Shown piece by piece: positions 37,060 to 45,189 of a stretch of DNA of 64,000 nucleotides. Below the pieces are notes generated by a model. That model was not told the origin of the DNA, ran no database searches, and saw nothing but the letters and a program-made list of their open reading frames with translations. Positions within the stretch are counted from its first letter, which is position 1, and every line of letters starts with the position of its first letter. This DNA is from Flavobacterium piscis (GTDB taxonomy: Bacteria > Bacteroidota > Bacteroidia > Flavobacteriales > Flavobacteriaceae): NCBI RefSeq assembly GCF_001686925.1, contig NZ_LVEN01000005.1, forward strand, positions 1 through 64,000. The letters are read 5' to 3'. The position numbers and the translations under genes are program-made.

Positions 37060-38085
37060 ATGATGGGTAAAATTGTAAAACAAGTAGCAGGAATTGATGT
37101 AGCTCAAAAAGAATTGGTAGTGACTTTAGGACATCTTTTAGATGATTTTTCGATAGAATTATTTGCCTATAAAGTTTTCAAAAACAGTGATTCTGGTTTT
37201 AAATCATTGGTTGAATGGGCAAATAAATTAACAGACAATCAAGTTGATGTTCTGTATGTTATGGAAGCTACGGGTGTATATCATCAAAAGTTTGCTTATT
37301 TCTTAACTGACAATAATTATAAGTTAAGCATTGTACTGCCTAATAAAATCAGTAATTACATGCGAACTTTGGAATTAAAAACCATTACAGACAAAAGCTG
37401 TTCTCAGGCAATTGCCCAATTTGGTTTAGAGCGAAAATTGGATAAGTGGTCCAAACCAAAACCTACTTATAAGGAATTGCAGCAGTTAACCAGAGAAAGA
37501 GATCAGATTGTTCAGGAAAGAAGCATTATTAAAAATCAAATACATGCTGAAATCACAGAAGCTGAACCAAATCAGAGAAGCATGGAGAGAATGCAGGCAA
37601 GAATACGTTTTTTGAATTCACAGGAGAAAGAAATTAAAGAGGATATTGAGTGGATCGTAAAAGAAAATCCGGATATAAGACAAATTATAGACAGGATAAC
37701 AACCATACCGGGAGTTGGGGAACTGACAGCTGTAATTGTTCTGGCAGAAACAAATGGTTTTGAGCTAATCAGGAATAAATCTCAATTATCCAGTTATGCA
37801 GGAATGGATGTAAAAGAAAAGCAGTCGGGCACATCAGTAAAAGGAAAGCCCAGAATATCTAAAAAAGGAAATAGAGCCTTAAGAAAATCAATGCATCTGC
37901 CAGCTCTTACTGCGGTAAAATGGGATGACAATTTTAGGGAGACATATGCAAGATTGGTATCTAAACACGGAATTAAAATGAAAGCCTTGGTGGCTATTCA
38001 AAGAAAAATATTGCAATTGATATATGTCTTATTCAAAAATGAAACAATTTATGACAAAGATTATTCGATAAAAAAAATAGCGTGA
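37060..38085 (+). CDS. IS110-family transposase (DEDD)
   Basis: A 341-residue recombinase. N-terminal RuvC-like DEDD domain: Asp13 (GIDVAQ), Glu69 (VMEATGVYH), Asp111 (TITDKS). The fourth acidic residue, expected three positions later, appears to be Cys114. A coiled coil occupies about 138-200 (ELQQLTRERDQIVQERS). The C-terminal Tnp_20 domain has TIPGVGELTAVIVLAE and YAGMDVKEKQSGTSVKGK, with Ser256 as the probable covalent serine. The frame is complete, so the element may be active. An in-frame ATG one codon later is an alternative start. The stop codon lies within an 8-bp hairpin (38077-38110). Confidence 0.93.
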   Translation: MMGKIVKQVAGIDVAQKELVVTLGHLLDDFSIELFAYKVFKNSDSGFKSLVEWANKLTDNQVDVLYVMEATGVYHQKFAYFLTDNNYKLSIVLPNKISNYMRTLELKTITDKSCSQAIAQFGLERKLDKWSKPKPTYKELQQLTRERDQIVQERSIIKNQIHAEITEAEPNQRSMERMQARIRFLNSQEKEIKEDIEWIVKENPDIRQIIDRITTIPGVGELTAVIVLAETNGFELIRNKSQLSSYAGMDVKEKQSGTSVKGKPRISKKGNRALRKSMHLPALTAVKWDDNFRETYARLVSKHGIKMKALVAIQRKILQLIYVLFKNETIYDKDYSIKKIA

Positions 38086-38110
38086 AAACACATAAGGTTT
38101 AACACGCTAT
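38077..38110 (+). terminator. Hairpin overlapping the transposase stop
   Basis: ATAGCGTG (38077-38084) pairs with CACGCTAT (38103-38110). It covers the stop codon. There is no U tail, so it may serve mRNA stability or recognition of the right end. Confidence 0.5.
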
Positions 38111-38218
38111 AGAGACTAGCTCAATGACTGTCTTGAAAAACAAAATTAAGAAAAATTAAGATTTAAAATTGGAAATCAACACAGAATCTTTGCGGTTAAA
38201 TTCGTCGCGGTTAGAAAA

Positions 38219-39022
38219 TTACTTAAGCACAGTACCCAATTCAACAATTTCAAATTCAGGATTATGCTCAACGAATTCTCTAATCATTGCCGTATGGCCG
38301 GCGCCTAATAAAACCATTATTTTGTCATCTTTACTTTCGGTTAGTTTTTGAAGTAAAGCATACATATAAAGATTTCTTCTGTACCATTCTGAAACTAAAA
38401 AAGCACCCACAAAATTATCAGTTTTGCCACCTTTGATGGCAGTTTGAAGATACCACTGGAGATTGTCACCATTTGATGTTTTTGTATTAATGTCTAAAAG
38501 AAGTTCTGTTAAAGAATACTTTGTAATTTTTGTATTGAAATCTGTTTCATACTGCTTCATAGTCTCTTCATTCCTTTTGATTAAATCAAGCTGACCAGCT
38601 TCCTTCATTCCTTTTACCAAACTATCATATGGAAAATCAGCACCATTATAATCAATTCCGTATAGCTTTTTATGGCCTAATTTTTTAGCAGATCTTAAAG
38701 CTATTTGTACTATTTCATCTGAATCGCTCTTAAGTAAACTATCAGTGTTCTTAGCGTAAAATTTATCTAATTTGGCTTGCTTTTGATAATTCCATTCAAT
38801 GAAGATTTTATCGGGACCAAACTTTTTAATTTTATCGGTGATGTTTTCAAGCTCTTTCTGGCTTTTGTCTGACATGACATTAAACGTATTTACTTTAGCA
38901 ACGTCAAGTCCCGGATTCTCAAAATGGAAACTTCCGAATAATAATATTTGTTTCTTTTTTGTTTGAGCAGAACCTGCATTAAATGCCATTGTAAAAACGA
39001 GTAATAAAGCGATTTTTTTCAT
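38219..39022 (-). CDS. Exported TraB-like protein (DUF5694)
   Basis: A 267-residue protein with signal peptide (MKKIALLLVFTMAFNAGSAQ). The core has the Tiki/TraB/EreA-type sequence marks: GSFHFENPG at about 30-38, IFIEWN, and GAGHTAMIREF near the C terminus, which may supply metal ligands of a peptidase- or esterase-like site. DUF5694 is the nearest family I recognise. Periplasmic role unknown. It is transcribed toward the IS element. Confidence 0.8.
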   Translation of the reverse strand: MKKIALLLVFTMAFNAGSAQTKKKQILLFGSFHFENPGLDVAKVNTFNVMSDKSQKELENITDKIKKFGPDKIFIEWNYQKQAKLDKFYAKNTDSLLKSDSDEIVQIALRSAKKLGHKKLYGIDYNGADFPYDSLVKGMKEAGQLDLIKRNEETMKQYETDFNTKITKYSLTELLLDINTKTSNGDNLQWYLQTAIKGGKTDNFVGAFLVSEWYRRNLYMYALLQKLTESKDDKIMVLLGAGHTAMIREFVEHNPEFEIVELGTVLK

Positions 39023-39243
39023 GATGATTTGTTTTTAAATTCAAGGCAAATGTATCGTAGCTTTTCCCATGATATTTTAGTTTTTGATGAACATCAGATT
39101 TCAAATTACAAACACTAAAAATAAGCTGTCAAAAAATTTCGTGTATCCTTTTTGATAGTTCGTCACAGAAAATAGCTATTTTATATAAACATAGTATTCA
39201 TGTAGTTGCATAGTTGTATTTTTGAAATAACAACAACATTATT

Positions 39244-40284
39244 ATGAAGCTGAAAATTCCTTTTTATTACCATATTCTTCTTTTCTTAGGATTATTTATA
39301 ACCTTTTATCTTTGGGATATTGGCGTGAGTAATCGAAAATTGGAGTCTGTTTTCAGTATTATGTATTTCTTTTTTAATTCAGGTTTTTTACTTTCTATTT
39401 TCATTGTTTATCTTCTTAATTTTTATACATTTTGCGACTGGTTTTTAAATAAAAAAAGGATGTTATGGTACTTTTTAAGTATTCCGGTTTCATTATTAAT
39501 TTTTGCAGGAGTCCGTTATTTTTTGCAGGAAGTAGTTGTGTTCGAAATTACCGGAATTCACAATTACGGAGAGGAAACACGTAAAATAGGATATTATATT
39601 CGGGATAATTTTTTCTTCGGATTACCGTCTGTAATTTTAAGTGCTCTGAATTATTTGTTTTGGCAATTTCAGGATGCCAACAAGCAAAACCAGGAATTGT
39701 TATTAGAAAATAAAAAAGCGCAGCTTCAAATGCTTAAATCGCAGGTTAGTCCGCATTTTTTGTTTAATACGCTTAATTCGTTTTATAGTCAGTTGATTTT
39801 GAAAGATGATAAAATGGCATCAGATATTTTAGTCTTATCAGATTTGTTGCGCTACGTGATTACAGAAACAGAGAAAGATGAGGTGTTACTTTCTAATGAA
39901 ATTCAGTTTGTGCAAAACTACATTCATTTGCAGCAAAAACGATTTGAGGATCAGCTTTGTCTGGACTTTGAAATTGAAGGAAATTATGCAACCGAAAAAA
40001 TCCTTTCATCGGCTTTAATTCATTTTATAGAAAATGTTTTTAAACACGCCAAACTCAATAATCCGGATGAAAAAGCAATTATTTCGATCAAAATAAAAGG
40101 AGACTTTTTAGAGCTATCAACCTTTAATTATAATGTAGGAGGAGAGAATTATTCCTCGACCGGAATTGGTTTCGAAAATCTGACAAAACGTTTAGAGTAC
40201 ACGTATAAAGATCAATTTGTGCTTGAAAAAATCGCAGAAAATAATACCTTTAAAACCTATTTAAAAATACCACTAAAAAAATAA
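39244..40284 (+). CDS. LytS/YpdA-type sensor histidine kinase
   Basis: A 346-residue membrane kinase. Four membrane helices cover about residues 8-130. The His_kinase domain has the phosphate-accepting histidine in QVSPHFLFNTLNSFY (about 175-190), the N box in LIHFIENVFKHA and a G-box in GIGFENLTKRL. The sensor part is only the membrane bundle, so the signal may be membrane-derived. It is followed 4 bases later by its LytTR response regulator. A TATTTTTG -7 box lies at 39217-39224. Targets are unknown. Confidence 0.93.
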   Translation: MKLKIPFYYHILLFLGLFITFYLWDIGVSNRKLESVFSIMYFFFNSGFLLSIFIVYLLNFYTFCDWFLNKKRMLWYFLSIPVSLLIFAGVRYFLQEVVVFEITGIHNYGEETRKIGYYIRDNFFFGLPSVILSALNYLFWQFQDANKQNQELLLENKKAQLQMLKSQVSPHFLFNTLNSFYSQLILKDDKMASDILVLSDLLRYVITETEKDEVLLSNEIQFVQNYIHLQQKRFEDQLCLDFEIEGNYATEKILSSALIHFIENVFKHAKLNNPDEKAIISIKIKGDFLELSTFNYNVGGENYSSTGIGFENLTKRLEYTYKDQFVLEKIAENNTFKTYLKIPLKK

Positions 40285-40288
40285 TTCC

Positions 40289-40993
40289 ATGAATTTTAAA
40301 TGTATCATTGTTGATGATGAACCGCCAGCAACGCGCATACTCGAAAATTATATCGAAAAAGTATCTTTTCTCGAAAAAGTAGGCGTTTTTAATGATTCAT
40401 TAAAAGCATTAGAATTTCTGAATACACAAAGTGTCGATGTTATTTTTTTGGATATCCAGATGCCGCAACTCACAGGTTTGCAGATCTCCAGGATAATTTC
40501 AAAAGATATAAAAGTCATTTTTACAACAGCATATCCTGATTTTGCATTAGAAGGATTTGAACTTAATGCGATTGATTATCTATTGAAACCAATTGCTTTT
40601 GAACGTTTTTATCAGGCCGTTTCTAAACTAAATGCGGAGACAAAAGCAGAAGTTGTAACAAATATTTCATCTGACTTTATTTTTGTGAAAACAGATGGTA
40701 AAAATAAATTCCAGAAATTGTTTTTAGAGGAAATTTTATATGTCGAAAGTCTTCAGAATTATGTTTGCATTCACACTCAAAAACAGCAGTTAATTACGCA
40801 TTCTTCTTTAAAAAACGTCCTTGAATCATTACCTGAAAAAGATTTTATCCAAATACATAAATCCTTTGTAATTGCATTAAAACAAATAGAATCTACAGAT
40901 AGTTTTTCGGTTTTTATTCATAGCAAAGAATTGCCAATAGGAGCAACTTATAAAGATGCTTTTTTTGAACGAATTGATCAGAATAAAATCTAG
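40289..40993 (+). CDS. LytTR-family response regulator
   Basis: A 234-residue regulator partnered with the kinase upstream. The receiver domain (1-120) has the acidic pair DDEPPATR at 9-10 and phosphorylated Asp55 (FLDIQMPQLTG). The C-terminal LytTR DNA-binding domain (about 130-230) shows FVKTDGKNKFQKLFLEEILY and IQIHKSFVIAL. Likely controls nearby or distant genes by binding paired direct repeats; none is evident here. Confidence 0.94.
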   Translation: MNFKCIIVDDEPPATRILENYIEKVSFLEKVGVFNDSLKALEFLNTQSVDVIFLDIQMPQLTGLQISRIISKDIKVIFTTAYPDFALEGFELNAIDYLLKPIAFERFYQAVSKLNAETKAEVVTNISSDFIFVKTDGKNKFQKLFLEEILYVESLQNYVCIHTQKQQLITHSSLKNVLESLPEKDFIQIHKSFVIALKQIESTDSFSVFIHSKELPIGATYKDAFFERIDQNKI

Positions 40994-41006
40994 GTTTGGT
41001 GGTGAT

Positions 41007-41224
41007 TTAACCGCAAAGCGCGCAAAGATTTTTACTAAATCTGTGACATTATAAACGCAAAGTTCGCAAAGCTTTATCTATACAGCTTTGCGAACTTTTC
41101 GGGTTTAAAATAATAGCCACGAATTCACGAATTTTTATTTTCAAAGATTATGAAAAATAATTCGTGAATTCGTGGCTAAAAAAACTTTGCGAACTCTGCG
41201 TAAATCTTAGCGTCCTTTGGGTTA
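41007..41224. repeat. Stacked palindromes (TTAACCGCAAAG type, intact)
   Basis: Outer arms TTAACCGCAAAG (41007-41018) and CCTTTGGGTTAA (41213-41224). Inside are two perfect hairpins: a 15-bp stem AAAGTTCGCAAAGCT (41059-41073) / AGCTTTGCGAACTTT (41084-41098), and a 19-bp stem AGCCACGAATTCACGAATT (41115-41133) with its complement at 41159-41177. It fills the spacer between convergent genes. Confidence 0.75.
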
Positions 41225-41230
41225 AAAAGC

Positions 41231-41695
41231 TTATTTCTTATTCTTCCCGTTTTTGTATACTACTTTTTCTACAACCTGTACTTTAGGAGCAGTTTTAGTA
41301 TTATTTTTCTTGAAAGGCTTTTTAGCAGCAGGTCCTGATTTAGATGGAGCTTTATCGCCTCTTCCTTTTTCAGCATCTTTTGCACTGGCTTTAAATTCAG
41401 GTCTTTCTTTGGTGCTGTCTTTTTTAGGAATTTCAGCTTTATGTTTCGCTAAAACGTCATTCGGGTTTTTAGGATTTTCTTTTGTACCTCTTAAATGAAT
41501 TACCAATCCGTTTAAGAAATTACGCAAAACCTGATCACCACATTCCATATAGTTTTCGTGATCTTCGGCTCTGAAAAAAGCTCCCAATTCTGATTTTGTA
41601 ATTCTAAAATCTACTAACTCTAAAATTTCAACTATTTGGTCGTCACGGAGCATCAAAGCCACGCGAAGTTTTTTTAAGATATCGTTGTTTGTCAT
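41231..41695 (-). CDS. DUF1456 (YehS-like) family protein
   Basis: A 154-residue protein. The first 90 residues hold two copies of the DUF1456 helical motif: NNDILKKLRVALMLRDDQIV and KSELGAFFRAEDHENYMECG, LRNFLNGLVIHLRG. The C-terminal 60 residues are a lysine/alanine/proline-rich tail (KAEIPKKDSTKE, PAAKKPFKKNNTK), probably disordered and nucleic-acid-binding in charge. Function of the family is unknown. Confidence 0.88.
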   Translation of the reverse strand: MTNNDILKKLRVALMLRDDQIVEILELVDFRITKSELGAFFRAEDHENYMECGDQVLRNFLNGLVIHLRGTKENPKNPNDVLAKHKAEIPKKDSTKERPEFKASAKDAEKGRGDKAPSKSGPAAKKPFKKNNTKTAPKVQVVEKVVYKNGKNKK

Positions 41696-41709
41696 CGTTT
41701 AATTTTTTA

Positions 41710-41742
41710 CAAAGGTACGTTTTAAAAGTAATTTGATTACAA
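41710..41742 (-). promoter_or_regulatory. Promoter of the DUF1456 gene
   Basis: On the minus strand TTG (41740-41742), 22 bases, TACCTTTG (41710-41717): an exact TAnnTTTG, 14 bases before the start codon. Confidence 0.55.
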
Positions 41743-41781
41743 TTTTAGTTTAAGAACTAGAAGTGCTTTTACTGTTTTTTC

Positions 41782-41845
41782 GCCACGAATTCACGAATTT
41801 TTACTAATAGTATCAATTTTAAAATTTAATTCGTGAATTCGTTGC
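41782..41845. repeat. GCCACGAATT palindrome
   Basis: GCCACGAATTCACGAATT (41782-41799) faces AATTCGTGAATTCGTTGC (41828-41845) with one mismatch. Same family as the inner hairpin at 41115-41177 and the repeat at 47241-47363. Confidence 0.7.
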
Positions 41846-41858
41846 TAACTTTTTTATC

Positions 41859-42893
41859 TTAATTTAGAGAATTGTAATCGTTTAAGATATTTACTAATTT
41901 ATCTAAATCTTCACGAAGATGATTAGCTGTAATTACAATTCGATTGAGATTACTGGCATTTTCCTGATATTTAAAATTGGCAATAATGATCTTATTTGCT
42001 TTTAATACGTCGATCAGATTTTCGTTTTCTAAATAAATAAGAGGATAAGTTTTGTCAAATTTGATGTGTTGATTTTTGATTAACTTTCGATCAATATAGT
42101 CCAGATTATCTAATAACTTGTGATGCTGAATTTTATACAGATTTGCTGCATCCGCCAAAGTCTGAACAAATGCAGGATTCATTCCCGCAGCAGAAATAAA
42201 AATATCCAGATTTTTTATCTGATGGATGAAAGAAGCATCACTTGCAATAACACCACCGTTTAAACCAAATGCTTTTCCTAAAGACGAAATCATGATTTTT
42301 CGTTTGACCGGAAGATCAATTTCAGAATAAATTCCACAGCCACCTTCGCCTAAAATTCCTAACGAATGCGATTCATCAATAACCAAAGTAATCTCTTTAT
42401 GATCCGGAATTGCTGCCAAAACAGATAAATCAATTGACTTGGTCTGAAATCCGGAAACGCTATCGGTTAAAATCGTGATTTTTTCTGGTTTGGAATCCAG
42501 TAAACGTGAATTTAGTTCTCCATTTAAGAAGATGGGCAAACTGTCCTTAAAATGAATCGCAGGATGATGGTTGGTAAAATGAAAAAAAGAATCTGTTTGT
42601 TTTTGCAACAAATCGAGGACTAATTTTCCCGCCAGCATTCCGGAAGAAACCGTAACAGCACTGTCTGCTTTGATATGATGGGCTAAAAAATTTTCCCCAT
42701 TTTCGTACGCCGTAAGTTGTATGTTGGCACTTCTGGAACTTCCGTAAGTTGTTCCCCAATTCCGGATATTATTAATCACCAATTCCTGAAACTCTTTATT
42801 GGTGGCTAATCCCAAATAAGCCGTTCCTCCAAAATACAAATACTGTTCCTGGTCGATCTCGATAATTCTATCCGGAAATTGATTGACATTCAT
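41859..42893 (-). CDS. Aminotransferase class I/II, alpha-oxoamine synthase-like
   Basis: A 344-residue fold-type I PLP enzyme. The family marks are DESHSLGILGEGG (aspartate that pairs with the PLP nitrogen, histidine) and the Schiff-base lysine in SSLGKAFGLNGG. This is the layout of 8-amino-7-oxononanoate synthase and glycine C-acetyltransferase (AOS group), but at 344 residues it is about 40-50 shorter than those enzymes. It is 5 bases from the dipeptide epimerase gene and surely co-transcribed, which suggests a role in amino-acid or peptide breakdown rather than biotin synthesis. Product unknown. Confidence 0.85.
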   Translation of the reverse strand: MNVNQFPDRIIEIDQEQYLYFGGTAYLGLATNKEFQELVINNIRNWGTTYGSSRSANIQLTAYENGENFLAHHIKADSAVTVSSGMLAGKLVLDLLQKQTDSFFHFTNHHPAIHFKDSLPIFLNGELNSRLLDSKPEKITILTDSVSGFQTKSIDLSVLAAIPDHKEITLVIDESHSLGILGEGGCGIYSEIDLPVKRKIMISSLGKAFGLNGGVIASDASFIHQIKNLDIFISAAGMNPAFVQTLADAANLYKIQHHKLLDNLDYIDRKLIKNQHIKFDKTYPLIYLENENLIDVLKANKIIIANFKYQENASNLNRIVITANHLREDLDKLVNILNDYNSLN

Positions 42894-42898
42894 AGCTT

Positions 42899-43909
42899 TT
42901 ATAGTAAAGTAACTCCGGTTCCGTTAAGATCAGAATAGTGAATTACGCCATTTTTTATCGTTACTCCGGTTGCAATGTCTTGTGCCAAAAGTAATGCTCC
43001 GTCCATATCTACATAATCCAATTGAGGCAATAAATGTGCAATTGCCGAAATTCCCACAGTAGATTCGGTCATACAGCCTACCATAGTTTTTAAACCCAGT
43101 TTTTTTGCTTCTTCGATCATGCGTTTTCCAGGGGTTAATCCACCGCATTTTACCAATTTTACATTTACACCATGAAAATGGTTGAAACATTTGGCAACAT
43201 CTTCTTCTATAATACAGCTTTCATCGGCAATTACAGGCAGAACAGAATGTTTAAAAACTTCTTTATGCGCTTCCCAATTATCAGCTTTCATAGGCTGCTC
43301 CAGAAATTCTACGCCTATTTTTTTGAGCTCAACAGCATTGTTTATCGTTTCGTCAACGCCCCAACCGCAATTGGCATCAATTCTAAAAATGGCATTCGTA
43401 TGTTTTCTGAGTTCCTTTACAATTGCAATATCCTCTTTGGTACCTAATTTTATTTTATAAATTGGCCACGGAAGTTCCTGCATCTTTGAAACCATTTTTT
43501 CTATCGAAGCAATTCCAATGGTATAATCTGTAAGCGGATTTTTTTCGATTGAATAATTCCACAGTTCATACAATTTCTTTCCTTTCTTGCGTGCGTACAA
43601 GTCGTTATACGCCAAGTCTAAAGCGCACAAAGCAAACATATCACCTTTTAAATACGGATAGATTTTTGCCCAAAATACTTCAGGAGTTTCATTTTCAGTT
43701 GTTTCAATAATACCTCTGATTTTTTCTAAATCCTGCATCATTATCGGAACCGTAGTTTTGTAGTACGGATTTGAAGTAGCTTCTCCAAAACCCGAGAAAC
43801 CATCACTTTTGAGTTCGACAATTAACGACGGCTGAAAATCAATTGATTCTCTTGATATGGTGAAAGTATGTTTTAGTTTTAGATTGTATTCTCTTAAAAT
43901 TAATTCCAT
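42899..43909 (-). CDS. Dipeptide epimerase (L-Ala-D/L-Glu type)
   Basis: A 336-residue enolase-superfamily enzyme of the muconate-lactonising subgroup. Visible catalytic elements are the KxK motif in IYKIKLG (about residue 160), metal ligands DANCGW, EQP and DES, and a C-terminal lysine in KLVKCGG. The nearest characterised relatives epimerise L-Ala-D-Glu from murein turnover to L-Ala-L-Glu. The gene is first in the two-gene unit with the PLP enzyme. The exact dipeptide specificity cannot be told. Confidence 0.92.
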   Translation of the reverse strand: MELILREYNLKLKHTFTISRESIDFQPSLIVELKSDGFSGFGEATSNPYYKTTVPIMMQDLEKIRGIIETTENETPEVFWAKIYPYLKGDMFALCALDLAYNDLYARKKGKKLYELWNYSIEKNPLTDYTIGIASIEKMVSKMQELPWPIYKIKLGTKEDIAIVKELRKHTNAIFRIDANCGWGVDETINNAVELKKIGVEFLEQPMKADNWEAHKEVFKHSVLPVIADESCIIEEDVAKCFNHFHGVNVKLVKCGGLTPGKRMIEEAKKLGLKTMVGCMTESTVGISAIAHLLPQLDYVDMDGALLLAQDIATGVTIKNGVIHYSDLNGTGVTLL

Positions 43910-43931
43910 AATATTTTTTGATTGTTTTTTA

Positions 43932-44732
43932 TTAATAACCTAGCCACAGCACTGCTTTTACGAATCCATCCCGCCAGAGTTTCTCGTTATGTTCGCCGCC
44001 TTTTACAATTTTAGACTTAGTAAGATGTAAGCAATAGCAACGTTTTGTATCTAACAAACGTTCCATTTTGGTCATATCTTTTACCATATCATCGCTTTCT
44101 TTATCTCCACACAAAAAATAAATTTTAGTTTTGATTTTGGGAGCTTTTTCTGTTAAAGTATAAATGTCATTCGAAAACCAAAAGGAAGGTGAGAAAACAC
44201 CTGCTTTGCCAAATGTTTCAGGATATTTTAGAATGGCATAATAAGAAACCAATCCACCAAGAGAACTTCCCATAATAATAGTGTTTTTGGCTTTTGGTTT
44301 GGTTCTGTAATTTTTGTCGATATATGGTTTTAATGTTTTCACAATAAAATCAAGATAATTATCGGCATTTCCGCCACCATATTTTTCATTTTTAAATGGT
44401 GTTAATTCATCGATGCGTTTATCATTTCCGTGTTCGATTCCTATCACAATTACGGGAGCTTTCAGACTATCCAGTTTTTCATCGACATTCCATTCTCCGG
44501 AATAAGCGGTTTTAGAATTGAATAGATTTTGGGCATCGTGCATATAAATCACGCTGTATTTTTTGGCTGTAGCCGAATAATCTTCAGGAAGGTAAATCCA
44601 GATTTTTTTAGTGGTTTTCAGTTGAGGCGCTTCGATCGTAAAAGTAGATACGTTTTTTGAAGCAGAACTTTCTTGCGCGCTTGTGACAGAGGTTATCCAA
44701 AGCATTATAAAAAAGAAAAATCCTCTAATCAT
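43932..44732 (-). CDS. Secreted alpha/beta-hydrolase, esterase D-like (second)
   Basis: 266 residues from 44732 (MIRGFFFFIMLWITSVTSAQ), the start that gives a signal peptide; the frame is open to 44864. Same family as the esterase at 15573: VIYMHDAQNLFN, nucleophile elbow GSSLGG, SPSFWFS after it, and GGEHNEKLWRDGF near the end with the histidine. It sits upstream of the epimerase gene with 22 bases between, so it may be in the same unit: esterase, epimerase, PLP enzyme. Substrate unknown. Confidence 0.88.
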   Translation of the reverse strand: MIRGFFFFIMLWITSVTSAQESSASKNVSTFTIEAPQLKTTKKIWIYLPEDYSATAKKYSVIYMHDAQNLFNSKTAYSGEWNVDEKLDSLKAPVIVIGIEHGNDKRIDELTPFKNEKYGGGNADNYLDFIVKTLKPYIDKNYRTKPKAKNTIIMGSSLGGLVSYYAILKYPETFGKAGVFSPSFWFSNDIYTLTEKAPKIKTKIYFLCGDKESDDMVKDMTKMERLLDTKRCYCLHLTKSKIVKGGEHNEKLWRDGFVKAVLWLGY

Positions 44733-44787
44733 GAGTTCTTTGCATTTTAGATTTAAAAACAATATTTTAGCTAAAAATAATAAATTG

Positions 44788-45189
44788 ATGAATACCGAAA
44801 CAGAAAAGAGAAGTTTACTTTTAGAAATGATTGCTTTTTCTACTGTTGATGGGCATTTGCACAAAAGAGAGTATGATTTTTTGTGGCTTGTTGCTCAGGA
44901 ATTAAGCATTGATTTAGCTGTTTTTCATGACTTATTTCATCAGGAAAATAACAGTTCGATTATAAAATCAGAATTTCAGCGCATTCAGCAATTCTACAGA
45001 CTGGCTTTGATTATGTACTGCGATGGTATTTTACACGAAAAAGAAGCCAAAGCCATTCAGCAAATTGCAATCGAAATGGGTTTGAACCCCAATGCCACCA
45101 AACGTGTTTTGGATTTGATGAAAAACGCGCCAAATGCTATTATTGATCCTAATGTATTATTGAAAGTTTTTCAGGAACAACACAATTAA
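44788..45189 (+). CDS. TerB-like cytosolic protein
   Basis: A 133-residue protein from the start at 44788 (MNTETEKRSLLLEMIAFSTV); earlier in-frame ATGs at 44683 and 44731 would run into the promoter of the divergent esterase. The two helical TerB-type halves each carry an acidic DG...H/E motif: AFSTVDGHLHKREYDFL and MYCDGILHEKEAKAIQQIA. TerB proteins are metal-associated stress factors, but here no other ter gene is near. Its last 4 bases overlap the uvrB 3' end on the opposite strand. Confidence 0.82.
   Translation: MNTETEKRSLLLEMIAFSTVDGHLHKREYDFLWLVAQELSIDLAVFHDLFHQENNSSIIKSEFQRIQQFYRLALIMYCDGILHEKEAKAIQQIAIEMGLNPNATKRVLDLMKNAPNAIIDPNVLLKVFQEQHN

Larger units (their letters stand above)
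36799..38187 (+). mobile_element. IS110-family insertion sequence, ends approximate
   Basis: About 1.39 kb if bounded by the two halves of the interrupted TTAACCGCAAAG palindrome. It has a 261-base noncoding left part, the transposase gene and about 100 bases on the right. IS110 elements lack terminal inverted repeats and need not make target duplications, so the ends can only be inferred. The left noncoding part includes a 12-bp stem, AAAAAGAATGAG (36862-36873) with CTCATTCTTTTT (36927-36938); in this family a guide (bridge) RNA is encoded next to the transposase. Confidence 0.65.
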
